A stretch of DNA of 64,000 nt from Pelomonas candidula (lineage in GTDB: Bacteria > Pseudomonadota > Gammaproteobacteria > Burkholderiales > Burkholderiaceae_C). The translations under genes and the position numbers were made by a program. Positions 16,929 through 25,333 of this stretch are shown here, in pieces (the first letter of the stretch is position 1; each line of letters opens with the position of its first letter). The notes under the pieces were generated by a model. It was given only the letters and a program-made list of their open reading frames with translations, did not search any database and had not been told where the DNA came from. The stretch lies in the NCBI RefSeq assembly GCF_043555985.1, contig NZ_JBIGIC010000016.1:42718-106717 (forward strand), read 5' to 3'.

Positions 16929-17825
16929 ATGACACCCGTGAGATCCGCCATCCTGCTCGCCCTGGTCCTGCCGCTGGCCGCAGCCGCGGCGACAGACGCA
17001 CCGTCGCCGCCGAAGACCATCGCCCTGGTCGCCGCCATCGGCGACCGTGTGGACGTGGTGCGCCAGCTCAAGCTGTCGAGCGGCCGTGCTGAGCCCTACA
17101 CGCGCAAGACGCTGCAGCTATCCGGCCAGGCGCTGAACTACGCGGTGCTGCGCGGCCTGGACAAGGCGCTGACGGAGGACGAGCCCGACGCCCGGCATGT
17201 GCTGCTGCAATGGGATGCGCCCGCCGAGCTGGCGGGCCGGCTCGCCAAGGCCCGTGCCGGCGAGCGCCAGGGCCTCGTGCTCGCGGCGCTGCTCCAGCAC
17301 CTCTCCGGCCTGCCGGAGCGGCAGGGCTGGGACCGTATCGAGGTCATCGTGCCGGCCTACGGCGACCTGGACGCGCAGGGTCTGGGCACCGGGCTCGGCG
17401 GCGTCGGCGTCTTCGTGCAGCCCCTCGCGCGCCAGGACTTCGACATGGACGGCATGGCGAACGGCGAGGCGGCCGGCATGGTCACGAGCGAGGCCGACGG
17501 CGACTATCGCACCGTCAACCCTCGCACCGGAGAAACGGCGCATGCCTCCACCTTCGTGGCGCCCTACATGGTCTTCGAGCGCCTGAGCTTCGACGCCAGG
17601 ACGATGACGCTGCTCAAGCGCGAGCGCCACGAGGACCACACGAAGTACGCCGACCCTGACTCCACGGCGCTGGACGTCGGCAGCCAGATGAGCGGCACGG
17701 TGTTGATCGGCAAGCTTGTCGAGTCTGTGGAGCGCTCGGCCTACCGTGCCATCCGGCCGGTCACCAGCAGCGTGACCGCGAGCGAACCCAAGGCCGTGCC
17801 CGCGCCGACGCCGACAGGCCGTTAG
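16929..17825 (+). CDS. Secreted protein of unknown function
   Basis: A 298-aa protein with a clear Sec signal peptide (MTPVRSAILLALVLPLAAAAA). The mature part has no family I recognise. It contains IALVAAIGDRVDVVRQ near its N-terminus, a central segment GWDRIEVIVPAYGDLDAQGLGTGLGGVGVFVQPL, and DFDMDGMANGEAAG, with a Ser/Pro-rich C-terminal tail. It starts 47 bp after the nuclease stop on the same strand and probably belongs to the same functional group. Function unassigned. Confidence 0.8.
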   Translation: MTPVRSAILLALVLPLAAAAATDAPSPPKTIALVAAIGDRVDVVRQLKLSSGRAEPYTRKTLQLSGQALNYAVLRGLDKALTEDEPDARHVLLQWDAPAELAGRLAKARAGERQGLVLAALLQHLSGLPERQGWDRIEVIVPAYGDLDAQGLGTGLGGVGVFVQPLARQDFDMDGMANGEAAGMVTSEADGDYRTVNPRTGETAHASTFVAPYMVFERLSFDARTMTLLKRERHEDHTKYADPDSTALDVGSQMSGTVLIGKLVESVERSAYRAIRPVTSSVTASEPKAVPAPTPTGR

Positions 17826-17841
17826 CCGTGCGTGAGCCGGG

Positions 17842-18294
17842 TCAGCGGGTGACGATGTCGCGGTGGAAGAAGGCCAGGCGGGCCAGCAACTGGTTCTGCG
17901 TGGCGAAGGGCACGTGAGCCCGGTCCATGGCGCGCTGCAGGTGTTCCACCAGCGTGTTGAAGTCGCCCTTGGCGATGCCGAGGTGGGCGTGGGCGTCCTT
18001 CATGCTGACACCTTCGTAGACACAGGGCCCGCCGGCCACGACGCAGAAGTAGTCGGCCAGCGAGTGCTTGAGGAATTTCTGGTTGATGCCGTCGAAGAAC
18101 GGCGCGATGCGCGGGTCCTTCAGCATGCTGTCGTAGAAGTCGTCCGTGAAGGCCCGGATGTTGTCCAGCCCGCCCAGCGCCTGGTAGAGCTTGTCGTCCG
18201 CCGGGATGGGGGCCGCGCCGGGGACGACGCTGCCGGGTGGCGTCTGGGCTTGCGCCAGCGCGAGGGCCAGGGCGACGGCGGGCAGGGAGTTCAT
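17842..18294 (-). CDS. Exported truncated hemoglobin, group I type
   Basis: A 150-aa globin of the 2-on-2 family. The first 17 residues form a signal peptide (LPAVALALALAQAQ), so the protein should be periplasmic, which is less common than cytoplasmic forms. Globin features are LYQALGGLDNIRAFTDDFYD (helix A/B region with the GG turn), DPRIAPFFDG, and KDAHAHLGIAKGDFNTLVEHL, where a His in AHAHLG is the expected proximal haem ligand. A likely role is oxygen or NO chemistry outside the cytoplasm. It converges on the secreted unknown protein gene. Confidence 0.88.
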   Translation of the reverse strand: MNSLPAVALALALAQAQTPPGSVVPGAAPIPADDKLYQALGGLDNIRAFTDDFYDSMLKDPRIAPFFDGINQKFLKHSLADYFCVVAGGPCVYEGVSMKDAHAHLGIAKGDFNTLVEHLQRAMDRAHVPFATQNQLLARLAFFHRDIVTR

Positions 18295-18417
18295 CGGGGC
18301 AGTCTAGCGGCGGCGGCGTGGCTTTTGCCGCGCAGGGTGGGCGGGTTTTCGTGCGCTGATCACGCCGGTCGGGGCAGGCAATGGCCTTGCGGGCGCGGTC
18401 AGGCTCGCGATCGCGGC

Positions 18418-19179
18418 ATGATGCCGGGCATGGCGAGGGCATGGGGACGCTGGACACGATGGACGCTGGCCGGTCTTGCCGGCCTGCTGGCGTGTGCGCT
18501 CGTCCCCGCGCAGCCGCTGCGGCCGCTGGTGCTGCTGGTGGAGACCAGCGCGCTGATGCCGCAGGCGCGGCTGGACGGCGACCGCGTCGTCGAAGGCCTG
18601 CATCTGGACCTTGGTCGCGCGCTGGGCCAACGCCTGGGCCGCGACGTGGTGGCCCGACCCGTGCCGCGCAAGCGGCTCGCCGAAGCCTTGCAGCGCGGAG
18701 AAGGCGACCTGCTGTGCGACTACCAGAGCGACTGGCTGCCCGGCAACTTCGCGTGGAGCCGGCCCTTCATCCCCGACCAGGCACTGCTCGTCACCGCGGC
18801 CTCGGCGCCCGCGCCGGCCGGGTTGACGGCATTGGCCGGCCAGCCCATCGGTGCGGTGCGCGGCTACGTCTACCCGGAAATGGCCAACCTGCTGCGTGAC
18901 GGTTTCGTGCGCGACGACGCGCCCGATGCGGTGGCCAACCTGCGCAAGCTGGAGCTGGGCCGTGTGCAGCACGCGCTGACGGGCCGGCGCGTGCTGGACT
19001 ACCAGCGTCGCACGGGTCAGTTCACGTTGGCGCTGCACCCGCCGCTGGTCGTGTCGGAGGTGCTGGCCCAGTGCGCCCTGTCGCCCGCCAGCCCGGTGAG
19101 CCTGACGGCGCTGAACAAGGCCATCCAGGGCCTCATCGCCGACGGCGAACTGGGCCGCCTGCTGGCCAAGTACCGGTAG
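18418..19179 (+). CDS. Periplasmic solute-binding-like protein (SBP family 3)
   Basis: A 253-aa exported protein of the bacterial extracellular solute-binding family 3 fold (amino-acid-binding-like). A signal peptide of about 32 residues ends near VPAQ. The body has LVLLVETSALMPQ at the first strand, GEGDLLCDYQSDWLPGNFAWSRPF, GQPIGAVRGYVYPEM and a C-terminal ALNKAIQGLIADGELGRLLAKYR helix. No ABC permease or ATPase gene is adjacent, so it may be an orphan sensor or binding protein. Three clustered ATGs (18418, 18421, 18430) leave the exact start open. Confidence 0.8.
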   Translation: MMPGMARAWGRWTRWTLAGLAGLLACALVPAQPLRPLVLLVETSALMPQARLDGDRVVEGLHLDLGRALGQRLGRDVVARPVPRKRLAEALQRGEGDLLCDYQSDWLPGNFAWSRPFIPDQALLVTAASAPAPAGLTALAGQPIGAVRGYVYPEMANLLRDGFVRDDAPDAVANLRKLELGRVQHALTGRRVLDYQRRTGQFTLALHPPLVVSEVLAQCALSPASPVSLTALNKAIQGLIADGELGRLLAKYR

Positions 19180-19184
19180 CGCCT

Positions 19185-20300
19185 CTAGGGCTTGAAGTAG
19201 CCCTGCAGCCGCGCCGCCTCTTCGGGCGAGATCGCGATGACCGCGCCGTGCTTGGGGCCGACGAAGTTGGTGGCCTTCATCGGCGAATCGGGTTCGTTGA
19301 AGCGGCCCAGGTTCTTGAAGTGGACGAAGTCGGTCGTCTCCGAGAAACCCATGTTGTTGCGCGGCTTGGCGCCGAACACGTCGTACATCAGCACCCAGGT
19401 GTCGGTGCCGTGGCGGCGCCACAGGTTGGGTGCTTCGGTGGCGACGGTCTCGGAGTCGATCTTCTGCGGGTTGAAGACCCAGCCGCCGTTGACGCGTTCG
19501 GAGATCGCCTGGCGCAGGTGGCCCGGCGTGTCGTGGGCAACGTAGAACAGGTGGTAGCGGTCGCCGATCTTCGTGATGTCGCCGTCGATGGCGCTCTTGC
19601 CCTTCACCGGGTAGGTGAACAGCGGCTCGGGCGGCGTCGTCAGCGTCGTGAAATCGGCGTCGGCGTAGCTGTAGACGAGGTGGTCCTGGCCTTTCTTCAC
19701 GCGCGTCGTGAAGTACACCATCAGCCGTTGCGAGGCTTCGTCCCAGATCGTCTCCGGCGCCCAGGCCACGCCGAGGTCGCCCTGCTGGGGAAACAGGCTG
19801 GCCACCGGCACGCGGCTGTGCGTCCAGTGGATGAGGTCCAGCGACTTCATGAAGATGAGGTTGCGGTTGTTGCCCCAGCCGTATTCCTCGCCAGGGCGCT
19901 CCCAGTCCGTCTCGCGCAGCCCGGCCTGCTTGGCGAAGATGTGCAGGTCGGTCATCGACAGGTAGAACGCGCCGTCGGGCCCGCGCATCAGGTGCGGGTC
20001 GCGCACGCCCTTCTGCTCGGCCAGCACGCGGCCCAGGAAAATGGGCTGGCCGCCGTTGACGTCGGTGAACGTGTAGCCGTCGGGCGACGTGGCGAAGTAG
20101 AGGTCGTGCGTCTCGTCCTTGAAGTAGACGAGCAGATAGGCCGTCAGGTCCTGTTCCGCCGGCCGCACTGTCGATGCCGCGGGCAGCTTGTCGACGATGC
20201 TCAGCAGCTTGTCCGGCCGGGCGACTTCGAGTTTCGGGACCTGGGCGAAGGCAGTCGCCGCGGCGAGCAGCGACAGGGCGAGCAGGGAGGGCAGCTTCAT
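19185..20300 (-). CDS. Secreted glycoside hydrolase, GH43-like five-bladed propeller
   Basis: A 371-aa exported protein starting at MKLPSLLALSLLAAATAFAQ (signal peptide). The sequence follows the GH43/arabinosidase-xylosidase plan: an early RDPHLMRGPDGAFYLSMTD strand pair, WAPETIWDE in the middle, SAIDGDITKIGDRYHLFYV carrying a candidate catalytic Asp, and TEAPNLWRR carrying a candidate catalytic Glu. Likely action is on arabinose- or xylose-containing polysaccharides, or a related glycan; the substrate is uncertain. It converges on the SBP-like gene five bases away and is transcribed in the same direction as the cyanophycin genes but 140 bp beyond them. Confidence 0.83.
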   Translation of the reverse strand: MKLPSLLALSLLAAATAFAQVPKLEVARPDKLLSIVDKLPAASTVRPAEQDLTAYLLVYFKDETHDLYFATSPDGYTFTDVNGGQPIFLGRVLAEQKGVRDPHLMRGPDGAFYLSMTDLHIFAKQAGLRETDWERPGEEYGWGNNRNLIFMKSLDLIHWTHSRVPVASLFPQQGDLGVAWAPETIWDEASQRLMVYFTTRVKKGQDHLVYSYADADFTTLTTPPEPLFTYPVKGKSAIDGDITKIGDRYHLFYVAHDTPGHLRQAISERVNGGWVFNPQKIDSETVATEAPNLWRRHGTDTWVLMYDVFGAKPRNNMGFSETTDFVHFKNLGRFNEPDSPMKATNFVGPKHGAVIAISPEEAARLQGYFKP

Positions 20301-20441
20301 GCGCGGAGCATGCCCTCGAGACCCGCCCGCGAGGAGGCGCGCGGGCAAGTGCTCAGCAGGTTGATCATGGCAAGCGCCCCGCATGGCGCTTGTCCTTCGG
20401 CCGGCGTCGAACAGCGCGCAGGCGCTGTTCTCTGCCCGGCC

Positions 20442-23003
20442 TCAGCCCTCGCTGATCCGCTTGGCGAGATGCGCCAGCGCTTCCTCCACCTGGTCCACCA
20501 GCACCAGGCACAGGTCGCCCGGCTGCAGGCGGGCCAGCGCGCGGTCGATGGCGATGAACTCGCCGACGATTTCCTCGATGTGCGTCGTGCGCGACGCGCC
20601 TTCCAGCCCGGCGCGCAGCAGCGCGACGACCTCGCCGGCCTGGCGGCCGCGCTGGCAGGCGTCTTCATAGAGGATGACGTCGTCGAACGCGGCGCCGAGG
20701 ATCTCGGTCTGCACGCGGATGTCCTCGTCACGGCGGTCGCCAGCGCCGCTGATGACGACGCTGCGCTTCTTGGCCGGCATCGCGGCGACGGCGCCGACCA
20801 GTGCCCTCATCGCGTCGCCGTTGTGGCCGTAGTCGGCAATGATGGTGGCGCCCTTGTAGTCCATCACGTTGAAGCGGCCCGGCGCGTTGTCGGCGTCGTT
20901 GGCGAAGCTGGCCACGCCGCGGCGGATGGTGTCCCAGTCCAGTCCCACACCCCAGGCGGCGGCGACGGCGGCCATCGCGTTCTCGACCTGGAAGCCGATG
21001 ACGCCGCCGCGCGTCAGCGGGATGTCGCGCAGCGGGATGCTCTCGCGCCACACGCCCTGCGCGGCGACGAGCTGGTCGCCGTCCACGTAGACGCAGCGCT
21101 TGCCCTGGGCGCGGTGCGTGGCCATGACCGGGTGGTGGCGGTCGGCCGCGAAGTAGATGACCTGACCCGGGCAGATGGCGGCCATCTGCGCGGTCAGCGG
21201 ATCGGTCGCGTTCAGCACCGCGTAGCCGGAGGGGGCCACGTTCTGCACGATGACGCGCTTGACCAGCACCAGGTCTTCCGCCGTGTGCAGGAAGTTCATG
21301 CCCAGGTGGTCGCCCGCGCCGACGTTGGTGACAACGGCGACCTGGCAGCGATCGAAGCCCAGGCCTTCGCGCAGGATGCCGCCGCGGGCGGTCTCCAGCA
21401 CGGCGGCTTCCACGTCCGGGTGCATCAGCACGTTGCGTGCGCTCTTGGGGCCGGAGCAGTCGCCGCTGTCGATCTGGCGGCCGTCCACGTAGACGCCGTC
21501 GGTGTTGGTCATGCCGACCTTCAGGCCGCAGCTGGCGAACAGGTGGGCGATCAGGCGCGTGACCGTGGTCTTGCCGTTCGTGCCGGTGACGGCCACGACG
21601 GGGATGCGACCGTCCTCGGCCTTGGGGCCCGTGCCGAACAGGTGGCCGATGATGGCCTCGCCGACGTTGCGGCCCTTGCCGAAGCTGGGGCTCAGGTGCA
21701 TGCGCAGGCCCGGCGCGGCGTTGACCTCGACGATGCCGCCGTTGATCTCCTCCAGCGGCCGCAGCACGCTCTCGGCGACCACGTCCACGCCGCAGACATG
21801 CAGGCCCACGACCTGCGCCGCCGCGATGGCGCGGGCGGCCACCTCGGGGTGCACGTCATCCGTCACGTCGGTGGCAGTGCCGCCGGTGCTCAGGTTGGCG
21901 TTGTTGCGCAGGATGACGCGCTGCCCCTTCTCCGGCACGGATTCGGGGGTCAGGTTCTGCTGCGTGAGGCGCGCGACGGCGATGTCGTCGAAGCGGATCT
22001 TGGTCAGCGACGTGGCATGGCCGTCACCACGGCGCGGGTCGGCGTTGACCTTGTCGACCAGCTGCTTGACGGTCAGCTGGCCGTCGCCGATGACGTGCGG
22101 CGGGTCGCGGCGGGCCGCGGCGATGAGCTTGTCGCCGATGACCAGCAGCCGGTAGTCGCCGCCGGGCAGGAACTTTTCGACCATGACCTGGCCGATCTCG
22201 TCGGCGGCCTTGTAGGCGATGTCGAAGTGCGCGCGGTCCACGACGTTCACGGTCACGCCCTTGCCCTGGTTGCCGTCCTGCGGCTTCACGACGACCGGCA
22301 GGCCGATCTCGAGCGCGACGGCCCAGCCGTCGTCCGGCGATTCGACCGGACGGCCGATGGGCACGGGCACGCCGGCCGATTGCAGCAGCCGCTTGCAGAG
22401 GTCCTTGTCCTGCGCGATGGACTCGCTGACGGCGCTGGTCGCGTCCACCTCGGCGGCCCAGATGCGGCGCTGCTTGGCGCCCCAGCCGAACTGCACCAGG
22501 CTGCCCTGCGTCAGGCGGCGGAACGGGATGCCGCGCGCCTGCGCCGCGTTGACGATGGAGCCGGTCGAGGGGCCCAGGCGGATGTCTTCGTCCAGCTCGC
22601 GCAGCGCGGCGAGCACGGCGTCGTCGTCGAACTCGCCGCCGTCGAGCGCGGCGTTGACGAGCTTGACGGCCTGCTCGAAGGCCAGGCGGCCGACGTCTTC
22701 CTCGCTGTACTCGATGACGATCTGGTAGGTGCCGGCCTCGGGCGTCACATGCGTCTGGCTGAACGTGACAGGGCAGCCGGCCTGGGCCTGCAGTGCCAGC
22801 GTGGCCTGCTCCAGCACCTGGGCCAGCGAGGTGTCAGCACGCAGCGCGCCGATGGTGGGGAAGAGCTTGCGCAGGCGGGCCTCGAAGCCGGGCAACCGTT
22901 CGAGCGAGCGCTCGGCCTCGGCGCAATGCACGACGGCCTCGATGGCCGTGTGGCGACTCCACATGTTGGGGCCGCGCAGCGCGCGGGTGCGGGAAACGTC
23001 CAT
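20442..23003 (-). CDS. cphA: Cyanophycin synthetase
   Basis: An 853-aa enzyme that polymerises aspartate and arginine into multi-L-arginyl-poly-L-aspartate granules, using ATP at two sites. The N-terminal region (1-160) is the CphA-specific domain with the LGPSTGSIV motif. An ATP-grasp domain (about 200-445, with VVVKPQDGNQGKGV and EVNAAPGLRMHL) adds aspartate. A Mur-ligase-like domain follows with an intact P-loop (VTGTNGKTTVTRL, about 472-485) and ends with DYGHNGDAMRALVGAV and a full C-terminal Mur subdomain; it adds arginine. It lies 54 bp after the cphA paralogue in one operon. Confidence 0.96.
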   Translation of the reverse strand: MDVSRTRALRGPNMWSRHTAIEAVVHCAEAERSLERLPGFEARLRKLFPTIGALRADTSLAQVLEQATLALQAQAGCPVTFSQTHVTPEAGTYQIVIEYSEEDVGRLAFEQAVKLVNAALDGGEFDDDAVLAALRELDEDIRLGPSTGSIVNAAQARGIPFRRLTQGSLVQFGWGAKQRRIWAAEVDATSAVSESIAQDKDLCKRLLQSAGVPVPIGRPVESPDDGWAVALEIGLPVVVKPQDGNQGKGVTVNVVDRAHFDIAYKAADEIGQVMVEKFLPGGDYRLLVIGDKLIAAARRDPPHVIGDGQLTVKQLVDKVNADPRRGDGHATSLTKIRFDDIAVARLTQQNLTPESVPEKGQRVILRNNANLSTGGTATDVTDDVHPEVAARAIAAAQVVGLHVCGVDVVAESVLRPLEEINGGIVEVNAAPGLRMHLSPSFGKGRNVGEAIIGHLFGTGPKAEDGRIPVVAVTGTNGKTTVTRLIAHLFASCGLKVGMTNTDGVYVDGRQIDSGDCSGPKSARNVLMHPDVEAAVLETARGGILREGLGFDRCQVAVVTNVGAGDHLGMNFLHTAEDLVLVKRVIVQNVAPSGYAVLNATDPLTAQMAAICPGQVIYFAADRHHPVMATHRAQGKRCVYVDGDQLVAAQGVWRESIPLRDIPLTRGGVIGFQVENAMAAVAAAWGVGLDWDTIRRGVASFANDADNAPGRFNVMDYKGATIIADYGHNGDAMRALVGAVAAMPAKKRSVVISGAGDRRDEDIRVQTEILGAAFDDVILYEDACQRGRQAGEVVALLRAGLEGASRTTHIEEIVGEFIAIDRALARLQPGDLCLVLVDQVEEALAHLAKRISEG

Positions 23004-23057
23004 GTTGTTTGGCGGTGCTTTGTTTTGGAGTTCAGCTCTGCTGAAGCCGTGGAGGCT

Positions 23058-25244
23058 TCAGGCCAGGTGGAGTTCGGGGACGAAGGTGTCGAGGCCGGCG
23101 GCGATGAGCTCGGGCGAGATGCCCAGCGCCCAGGCCGCGGCGACGGCGGCCAGCAGCGTGGAGGCGTCCGTCGCGCCGGCGCCGAAGCGGCGCAGCAGCG
23201 CGTCGATGTTGGCGCCCGGCGTCTCGGCCGGGCCTTGCGCCAGCACGGCGGCGCCGCCGCGCAGGAAGACGGCGCGGCCGCCGCGCTCGCGGTGCTGCTG
23301 CATGGCGGGCAGGCCGGCGTCCTCGGCGTAGAAGACGACCTCGCCGTCGCTCAGCTCGGCCATGTCGACGAGTCGGGGGTGGGCCGCATTCAGCACGGCG
23401 GCGCCGTCGCTCAGCACGACGTCGACCTGCGTGCGCAGCACCTTGTAGAGCTGGTCCTCGTTCTGCACGTCGAACTCGGCCAGCGCATCGATGCCGCCCA
23501 GGTCGGTGACAACGCCGACGGCGGCGCGGTCATACGCCAGGCCGTCGCGCAGGATGGAGGCAGGGCTGTTCTCGACGACGACGGCGTTGACGCCGCGGTT
23601 CATCAGCAGGCGGTGGGCGGCGTCCCAGCGGGCGCTGTCGCGCTTCTCGACGCGGCGCGTGCCGAGGAACAGGCCGTCCTTGCAGGCCAGGCCGACGTGG
23701 CGGCCGTTCAGGTGCAGCAGCCAGGCGACGAGGCGCGTGATCTGGCGCCCGCCCGTCGAGCCGGCCACGCCGACGATGGGGATGCGGCCGGTCTCGTCCT
23801 CGGCGAACAGGTGGTCGATGATGGCCTGACCCACGGGCTGCGGCGCGCCGCCGGCGGGCTTCAGATGCATCAGCAGGCCGGGGCCGGCGTTGACCTCGAC
23901 GATGGCGCCGCCGGTCTCGGCGAGCGGCTTGGAGATGTCCTCGGTGACGAGGTCCACGCCGGCGATGTCCAGCCCCACGGTGCGCGCGGCCAGCGACACC
24001 GCGTGCGCGACCTCGGGGTGCACGTCGGGCGTGCAGTCGATGGCGACGTTGCCGTTGCGCTGGATCAGCACGGCCTTGCCCTGCGGCGGCACAGCTTCGG
24101 GCGTGAAGCCCTGGCGCTGCAGGTCCAGCAGCACGACGGGGTCCTCGCCGAGCTGGATGCGGTTGAGCGGGAAGTCCTCGGTCAGGCCGCGGCGCGGGTC
24201 GGTGTTGATCTGCAGGTCGACCAGCTGCGCGATGGTGTGTGCGCCGTCGCCGTGCACCCAGGCGGCCTCGCCGCGCGCGGCGGCGACGACCTGGCCGCCG
24301 ACGACCAGCACGCGGTGCTCGTTGCCGGGGATGTAACTCTCCACCAGCACCGACGAGCCCTCGGCATCGGCCAGCTTGAAGGCGGCTTCGCAGTCGGCCT
24401 GGGTCGAGATGTCCAGCGTGACGCCGCGGCCGTGGTTGCCGTCGCTGGGCTTGATGACGACCGGCAGTCCGATGTCCTGCGCGACGCCCCAGGCCTCGGC
24501 GGCGGTCTTGACCTCCTGGCCGCTGGGCACGGGCACGCCCACGGCCTTGAGCAGCGTCTTGGTCAGGTCCTTGTCGCCGGCGATGCCTTCGGCGATGGCG
24601 CTGGTCATGTCGGTCTCGGCCGTCCAGATGCGGCGCTGGCGCGCGCCGTGGCCCAGCTGCACGAGGTTGCCGTCGTTCAGGCGGATGTGCGGGATGCGGC
24701 GGTCCGTCGCGGCCGCGACGATGGCCGCCGTGGACGGGCCGAGGTAGCAGTCGTCCAGCTTGTCGCGCACGCGGGCGACGGCGGCGGGCACGTCGAAGGG
24801 CCGGTCGTTGATCATGGCCATGATCAGCGCGTGGCCCTCGGCCAGGGCGGCCCGGGCGACCTGCTCGTCACGCGCGCGGAACACCATGCGGTAGACGCCG
24901 CGCTTGGACGTGGAGCGCGTCTGGCCGAAGCCGGTGGGCATGCCGGCCAGGTTCAGCAGCTCGATGACGATGTGCTCCAGCACATGGCCGCACCAGGTGC
25001 CTTCGTGCAGCCGCTCCAGGAAACCGCCGCGCTCGCCGACGCCGCAGTGGTGCTCGATGAGGTTGGGCAGGGCGGCGGTCAGGCGGTCGTTGAAGCCGGG
25101 CAGCTGGTGGCTGGGGAAATCCTCCAGCTCACCGAGGTCCAGCCAGACTTCCAGCACCGGGCGGTAGGTCCACATGTTGGGCCCGCGCAGGTAATTGACG
25201 CGCAACAGTTGGATGTCCTGGCGGATGACTTCTTTTTGGCTCAT
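23058..25244 (-). CDS. Cyanophycin synthetase paralogue with degenerate Mur-ligase site (CphA'/CphA2-like)
   Basis: A 728-aa homologue of the downstream cphA product. It keeps the N-terminal domain (LGPSTAAIV) and an apparently intact ATP-grasp domain (VVIKPSDGNHGRGV, EVNAGPGLLMHL). In the Mur-like domain the P-loop reads GVAGSTGGRQITRL (about 493-506): the catalytic Lys-Thr pair of GTNGKTT is missing and the C-terminal Mur subdomain is shortened. That pattern matches CphA2-type enzymes, known to join beta-aspartyl-arginine dipeptides with a single ATP site, or the second synthetase (CphA') seen in Ralstonia-like bacteria. Start chosen is ATG 25244; no clear ribosome-binding site precedes it. 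Confidence 0.92.
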   Translation of the reverse strand: MSQKEVIRQDIQLLRVNYLRGPNMWTYRPVLEVWLDLGELEDFPSHQLPGFNDRLTAALPNLIEHHCGVGERGGFLERLHEGTWCGHVLEHIVIELLNLAGMPTGFGQTRSTSKRGVYRMVFRARDEQVARAALAEGHALIMAMINDRPFDVPAAVARVRDKLDDCYLGPSTAAIVAAATDRRIPHIRLNDGNLVQLGHGARQRRIWTAETDMTSAIAEGIAGDKDLTKTLLKAVGVPVPSGQEVKTAAEAWGVAQDIGLPVVIKPSDGNHGRGVTLDISTQADCEAAFKLADAEGSSVLVESYIPGNEHRVLVVGGQVVAAARGEAAWVHGDGAHTIAQLVDLQINTDPRRGLTEDFPLNRIQLGEDPVVLLDLQRQGFTPEAVPPQGKAVLIQRNGNVAIDCTPDVHPEVAHAVSLAARTVGLDIAGVDLVTEDISKPLAETGGAIVEVNAGPGLLMHLKPAGGAPQPVGQAIIDHLFAEDETGRIPIVGVAGSTGGRQITRLVAWLLHLNGRHVGLACKDGLFLGTRRVEKRDSARWDAAHRLLMNRGVNAVVVENSPASILRDGLAYDRAAVGVVTDLGGIDALAEFDVQNEDQLYKVLRTQVDVVLSDGAAVLNAAHPRLVDMAELSDGEVVFYAEDAGLPAMQQHRERGGRAVFLRGGAAVLAQGPAETPGANIDALLRRFGAGATDASTLLAAVAAAWALGISPELIAAGLDTFVPELHLA

Positions 25245-25333
25245 GGGGTAGGAGGTAGGCGCGGCTAGCGCGTGGAATTGTGCGCCGAAGTCATCGGGGA
25301 GAATCGCGTCAGCCCCTTGGAGCCCACAAGAAC

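Noticed and set aside
19071..25268. A 2065-codon open frame on the plus strand
   Set aside because: It lies antisense to the two cyanophycin synthetase genes, which have full family motifs. The translated sequence is His/Asp/Gln/Val-rich, as expected from the complementary strand of high-GC genes.
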